Assembly: GCA_028713595.1 (NCBI GenBank)
Contig: JAQTNZ010000069.1
Span: 1-8,935, forward strand
Direction: 5' to 3'
Length of the DNA: 8,935 bases
Origin: Methylovulum sp.
Lineage (GTDB): Bacteria; Pseudomonadota; Gammaproteobacteria; Methylococcales; Methylomonadaceae
Numbering within the stretch: the first letter of the stretch is position 1; each line of letters starts with the position of its first letter. Of the stretch, positions 6,047-8,935 are shown in pieces. The notes beneath the pieces are model-generated. The model saw only the letters and a list, made by a program, of their open reading frames with translations. It searched no databases and had not been told where the DNA came from. Both the position numbers and the translations under genes were made by a program.

Positions 6047-6523
6047 ATGGACGGGCAACTACTGGAGCTGGCGGCACGGCTGGGGCGGCATTTAACGGCA
6101 CAGGGCAAAACCATCACCACCGCAGAATCGTGTACGGGCGGCGGCCTGGCGCAGGCCATCACCGAAATTGCTGGCAGTTCGGTATGGTTCGGGCGCGGGT
6201 TTGTCACCTACAGCAATCTGGCGAAAGTCCAGATGCTCGGCGTTGATCCGCAGGTCATTGAACGCTATGGGGCGGTGAGCGAAGAAACGGTAACGGCAAT
6301 GGTCATCGGCGCTTTGGCGCATAGTGATGCAAGCTGTGCCATTGCCATTACTGGAGTGGCAGGCCCTGAGGGCGGAAGCCCTGACAAGCCTGTGGGTACT
6401 GTGTTTATTGCATGGAAAAATAAGGGGGGGATCCCTATAGTTGCCAAACAGCAATTTTCTGGCGATCGGCATCAGATAAGGGCGCAATCGGTGAAAATTG
6501 CCCTTGAAGGCGCGTTACGGTGA
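6047..6523 (+). CDS. pncC: Nicotinamide-nucleotide amidohydrolase (PncC / CinA C-terminal domain)
   Basis: Cytoplasmic NMN deamidase, which turns nicotinamide mononucleotide into nicotinate mononucleotide for recycling of pyridine nucleotides. The 158 residues match the stand-alone CinA-C form (E. coli PncC is about 165), without the N-terminal CinA domain. Signatures are the catalytic T-T-A-E-S28-C-T-G-G, Y55-S-N-L-A-K60 with the conserved lysine, L-G-V, the G-A-V-S-E-E loop (75-80), and A-I-T-G-V-A-G-P-E-G-G (100-110) followed by K-P-V-G-T-V. The start at 6047 is preferred because AGGTGAG lies 6 nt upstream. The longer frame from 5966 would overlap the lipoprotein gene. In many gammaproteobacteria this gene stands before recA; here the following gene is convergent and recA is absent. 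Confidence 0.92.
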   Translation: MDGQLLELAARLGRHLTAQGKTITTAESCTGGGLAQAITEIAGSSVWFGRGFVTYSNLAKVQMLGVDPQVIERYGAVSEETVTAMVIGALAHSDASCAIAITGVAGPEGGSPDKPVGTVFIAWKNKGGIPIVAKQQFSGDRHQIRAQSVKIALEGALR

Positions 6524-6588
6524 AGAGGCCTTCAGCACTTACGTTTGGATTTGTTTAAAATACAGCTGGTTAGAAAATGGTTAGGGGC

Positions 6589-6816
6589 TTAAAAGCCGAA
6601 TTCAGACTCATCAAAATCATCGAATTGTTCCCGAAGCTGTTTCTTTTCCCAATAGATTTCAATTTTTCTCCGCGCATCGCGTTTGATGGTCTCTTTTTCC
6701 AGGCTTTCCGGTAAGGATACAAAGTCAGCATCGAAAATGTCGTCATCATCGTGGTCGGGTTCGGTCGTGTTGGGGGTGCTGGTTTTAGCCACTGATTTGG
6801 GCGCGATTTTGGTCAT
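6589..6816 (-). CDS. PA3496-family small acidic protein (putative envelope integrity protein)
   Basis: 75 residues. The first half is low-complexity and charged, including an Asp-rich run (D-H-D-D-D-D, about 21-26). The second half has the core R49-R-K-I-E-I-Y-W-E-K-K-Q-L-R (49-62) followed by an acidic-aromatic tail (DDFDESEFGF). The RR-K/R-I-E-x-Y-x-E-x-K-x-L pattern is what I recognise from the PA3496-type family of gammaproteobacteria, annotated as putative envelope integrity protein; the biochemical role is not established. AGGAA lies about 6 nt before the ATG at 6816. The gene is convergent with pncC, with 65 bp between the stops and no clear terminator in that gap. Confidence 0.62.
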   Translation of the reverse strand: MTKIAPKSVAKTSTPNTTEPDHDDDDIFDADFVSLPESLEKETIKRDARRKIEIYWEKKQLREQFDDFDESEFGF

Positions 6817-6983
6817 TTTGATTCCTATGTCATAAAAGCATTATTAAAATCCTATTATGTAGACTTGTAAATCAAAAATTATGATTGACACTGTGAAAGT
6901 TAGGTAGACGGGATTTTAGGGTGTCTGCGCCATCAGCTTTAAGTCCATTAACCTATATTGCAAATACCGTTTAAAATGGTTTT

Positions 6984-7187
6984 TTACCTTGCATTTCCCA
7001 TTTCCCAATCAGGCATATCAATCTTTGGTACAGGAACAGATTCCCGTGCCAAATAATCAAAGAAATTTTGCAATTGTTGGTGTTTTTTCAAATAATCAAC
7101 TTGTATAGGCGCAACCTCCAGCGATTTCAAAAAATGCCCGATTTTCTGCATATCATCTTGCTCCTCAATTTCAATAATGACTTTCAT
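6984..7187 (-). CDS. Hypothetical 67-residue protein (MKVIIEIEE...)
   Basis: A small, mildly acidic protein. A first beta-strand (MKVIIEIEE) is followed by a helix (about 10-22, DDMQKIGHFLKSL), a second strand (PIQVDYL) and a glutamine-rich helix (about 34-48). The tail has P-V-P-K-I-D-M-P-D-W. The layout resembles small antitoxin-like or uncharacterised proteins that begin with a K-[VI]-I-I-E-I strand, but I cannot assign a family. AAGG lies about 7 nt before the ATG at 7187. No toxin-like ORF (PIN, RelE, Fic) follows in the 167 bp before the next gene, so it is an orphan if it belongs to such a pair. A MITE-like element ends only 26 bp upstream of its start. Confidence 0.5.
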   Translation of the reverse strand: MKVIIEIEEQDDMQKIGHFLKSLEVAPIQVDYLKKHQQLQNFFDYLARESVPVPKIDMPDWEMGNAR

Positions 7188-7213
7188 GATTTTTACCTTT
7201 TTTAAAAGTGTCA

Positions 7214-7330
7214 GCGATGTCCGGCTTTTTTCTGCAAGGTGTTGGTTGTATTAATGCGGTATTTTGCCAAAATTGCACTTAATAAATTTCATGCAACTGA
7301 AACCAATACGTTATAAAAGTCGGACATCGC
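7214..7330. repeat. 117-bp MITE-like element with 16-bp terminal inverted repeats
   Basis: The ends GCGATGTCCGGCTTTT (7214-7229) and AAAAGTCGGACATCGC (7315-7330) are inverted copies with one mismatch. A weaker inner pair follows (GTGTTGGTTG against the complement of AACCAATAC), so the symmetry runs beyond the ends. The interior is AT-rich with no ORF. No target-site duplication is obvious to me. Size, terminal repeats and lack of coding suggest a non-autonomous transposon relic. Alternatively it is a long hairpin in the leader of the 67-residue gene. Confidence 0.6.
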
Positions 7331-7531
7331 GTAAAGTACATAAATTTATTGTGTTGCGTTATTGTGGCATACATCAAAAACTTTGGTGTCAATATAGGGT
7401 ATCATTCATGGCGTTTCATTAACAGATCTTCAGTCGGCATTTTTACAGACGGTTTGGTATTGCCTTTTTTGTGGTAGGGGAAAAGTATTGGCAGGCACAT
7501 TTTATGTTTTTCTGTAAATATCACAACACAC
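7331..7531. other. AT-rich spacer with no recognisable gene
   Basis: About 200 bp between the MITE-like element and the transketolase terminator. I see no ORF with a ribosome site, no tRNA-like fold and no convincing promoter pair. A TATCAT (near 7400) could be a -10 box but lacks a -35 at the right distance. The upstream promoter of the minus-strand 67-residue gene may lie here or inside the inverted-repeat element. Confidence 0.5.
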
Positions 7532-7560
7532 AAAAAAAGGGCGCACTAAGTGCGCCCTTT
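7532..7560 (-). terminator. Intrinsic terminator of the transketolase gene
   Basis: Read on the minus strand, AAGGGCGCAC-TTA-GTGCGCCCTT forms a 10-bp perfect stem with a 3-nt loop. It is followed by a run of seven T (7538-7532, the first two shared with the stem base). It lies 30 bp after the stop codon. On the plus strand the T-run is short, so it acts mainly for the minus-strand gene. Confidence 0.92.
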
Positions 7561-7589
7561 CCCGTCCTGCTTAAGCCAAAAGCTGTGGT

Positions 7590-8935
7590 TTAAGCCAACA
7601 ACTCCTTAACCTTAGCCATGATGCCGACAGGGTCGATGCCTTGGTGTGGGAATTGTTCCCACAAGCCGCCGCACCCTTCTTTGTGGGTGGCGATATGGGC
7701 GAATTTTGGGGTCAGGCCGCGTTCCAGCAACCAAGAGCCGTAACGGCTGCCCAGACCGGTTTTACGGTTGAAGGATTCAACGATCAACACCATTGGTGAT
7801 GTGCCGACTTTTTGCAGCATGTCTTCGTCAATAGTGGTTAAGGTTGGTTTGTTGATTAGGCCAACATCAATACCTTCTTGTTTCAGACGTTCAACCGCAT
7901 CTAAGGCGCGGTATAAGGATTCACCGAACGCAATGACGTAACCTTGGGTGCCTTCACGGATAACTTCGTCTTTGCCGGATACGAATTTATAGTCGCCGCC
8001 GAAGAACTCGTTGCCGTTTTCGTCCAAAATCAATGGCACTTTCGAGCGGGTTGAGAACACGAAACGCAAGCCCGGATCAAAGAAAATGCTGCTGACGCAG
8101 GCTTTCATTTGGTTAGGGTCGGCAGGGAAGTACAGGTTGGTCGCGTAACCGTCACTTAAACCGTTGTCGGCGAACATGTTGTTCAGGCCGAAATGGCAGG
8201 TGTTGTCGGCCATGTCGTCAATACCGGAATGCGAGAAGTGGCTTAACACATTGGAGTTGTTCAAACGCGCCATGGTGATTTCGGACATCAGCATTTCCAA
8301 GAACGCGCTGAAGGTGCCGAAAATGCCTTGTTTACCCGCTTCCATGCCGAAACCGGCGGCGGCTGAGAAGTTGCCACGCTCCATGATGCCGGAAGAGATG
8401 AAGCTTTCTGGGAAAGCGGTGTGGATTTTGTGTAAGCCACAAGAGCCTTCCAGGTCGGAGTCGATGACGCGGACTTTTTCGATGCGCTCTTCTTGGCTCA
8501 TGCCACTCATGACGGCAACCACGGCATCGCCGAAGACGTTACGGTTAGCATCCCATTTATCGCTGGAGCCTAAGAATTTATATTCGTTTTTAGGTGCAAC
8601 CACCGCTTTCAGGAAATCAACGGCGGCTTGATGGCCGCGTGTTTCCAAATATTCCAACGCCAGTTTGACGGAGATAACGTCATGGCCGTGGGTGGAGCCT
8701 TCCAAGCCGGTAATGCCAGGGCACATCGGGCGGTGGTTGATGATGGCGACCGGGCCGTCAGTGTTGATGGCTTTGCAGATGTTTGCGTAAAGGCTGTCTA
8801 AGTCTTCGCCGTCGCCTTCCAAGACGGTCAGGCCGTGGCCTTCTAAGGTTTTTGTGGTTGAGCAACCTTTCAGGTAATGGGAGGGGTGGCCGGCGATGGT
8901 GACATCGTTGTCGTCAATAATCAATTTGACGTTCA
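7590..8935 (-). CDS. Transketolase family protein, C-terminal two thirds (N-terminus outside window)
   Basis: Thiamine-diphosphate enzyme that moves two-carbon ketol units between sugar phosphates, in the pentose phosphate pathway and, in methylotrophs, the ribulose monophosphate or related cycles. The frame stays open to the right edge (K-L-I-I-D-D-N-D-V-T-I-A-G near the start), so the gene begins outside and the TTG at 8924 is internal. The visible D-D-N-x-V-T-I-A-G is the end of the ThDP-binding domain. The pyrimidine domain carries I-M-E-R-G-N-F-S-A-A-A-G-F-G-M, whose glutamate should be the catalytic proton relay. It continues with the HSGIDD...CHFGLNN region. The last 120 residues form the C-terminal domain. 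Paralogues such as DXS or dihydroxyacetone synthase are possible; the missing N-terminus limits the call. It ends in a strong terminator. Confidence 0.85.
   Translation of the reverse strand, partial: NVKLIIDDNDVTIAGHPSHYLKGCSTTKTLEGHGLTVLEGDGEDLDSLYANICKAINTDGPVAIINHRPMCPGITGLEGSTHGHDVISVKLALEYLETRGHQAAVDFLKAVVAPKNEYKFLGSSDKWDANRNVFGDAVVAVMSGMSQEERIEKVRVIDSDLEGSCGLHKIHTAFPESFISSGIMERGNFSAAAGFGMEAGKQGIFGTFSAFLEMLMSEITMARLNNSNVLSHFSHSGIDDMADNTCHFGLNNMFADNGLSDGYATNLYFPADPNQMKACVSSIFFDPGLRFVFSTRSKVPLILDENGNEFFGGDYKFVSGKDEVIREGTQGYVIAFGESLYRALDAVERLKQEGIDVGLINKPTLTTIDEDMLQKVGTSPMVLIVESFNRKTGLGSRYGSWLLERGLTPKFAHIATHKEGCGGLWEQFPHQGIDPVGIMAKVKELLA

Noticed and set aside
7571..7598. TTAAGCCAA repeated twice at the end of the transketolase gene
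   Set aside because: A 9-nt direct repeat spanning the stop codon; likely a small local duplication without clear function.
8164..8631. 155-codon plus-strand ORF
   Set aside because: Antisense to the transketolase gene, whose family motifs are clear.

Overview
The window reads as chromosomal DNA of a gammaproteobacterium. A methanotroph-like member of the Methylococcales, or a close relative, is my best guess. This rests on protein style (proteobacterial Rieske/cytochrome b operon, PA3496-type small acidic protein, PncC, transketolase), moderate GC with AT-rich intergenic spacers, and a scattered palindromic repeat of a kind I associate with such genomes. It is an inference; no rRNA or tRNA is present to settle it.

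Layout. Positions 1-788 (minus) hold the start of the cytochrome bc1 operon: a Rieske iron-sulfur protein followed, with an ATGA overlap, by the first 64 codons of cytochrome b. Positions 789-1237 are a divergent regulatory region: a sigma70-type promoter for the bc1 operon on one side, and a sigma54-type promoter with a duplicated 'TTGCACCA...TGGTNCAA' module on the other. Positions 1238-4548 (plus) hold an MFS nitrate/nitrite transporter and a PP2C phosphatase-Ser/Thr kinase fusion with a C-terminal membrane anchor. This pairing is known from assimilatory nitrate clusters, but no nitrite or nitrate reductase gene follows. A strongly RBS-marked 23-codon ORF sits just after the kinase. A Roadblock/LC7 protein (4767-5138) follows from its own promoter.

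Positions 5193-5315 are a 123-bp palindromic dispersed repeat. Next come a small lipoprotein gene and pncC (5479-6523, plus, likely one operon). These converge on two small minus-strand genes: a PA3496-family protein and an unrecognised 67-residue protein. Upstream of the latter lies a second, 117-bp, MITE-like inverted-repeat element (7214-7330). About 200 bp of AT-rich DNA without a recognisable gene follows. The window ends in a minus-strand transketolase (7590-8935, N-terminus outside the window) with a clear intrinsic terminator.

How it fits together. The transporter brings in nitrate. The sigma54/NtrC-like promoter would make that respond to nitrogen limitation. The membrane-tethered phosphatase-kinase is probably a post-translational regulator of nitrate uptake or assimilation. 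Whether the Roadblock protein belongs to the same signalling unit is open. The bc1 and transketolase genes are housekeeping energy and carbon metabolism. The most interesting parts are the duplicated sigma54 module, the unusual kinase active-site sequence, the 23-codon ORF and the two inverted-repeat elements.
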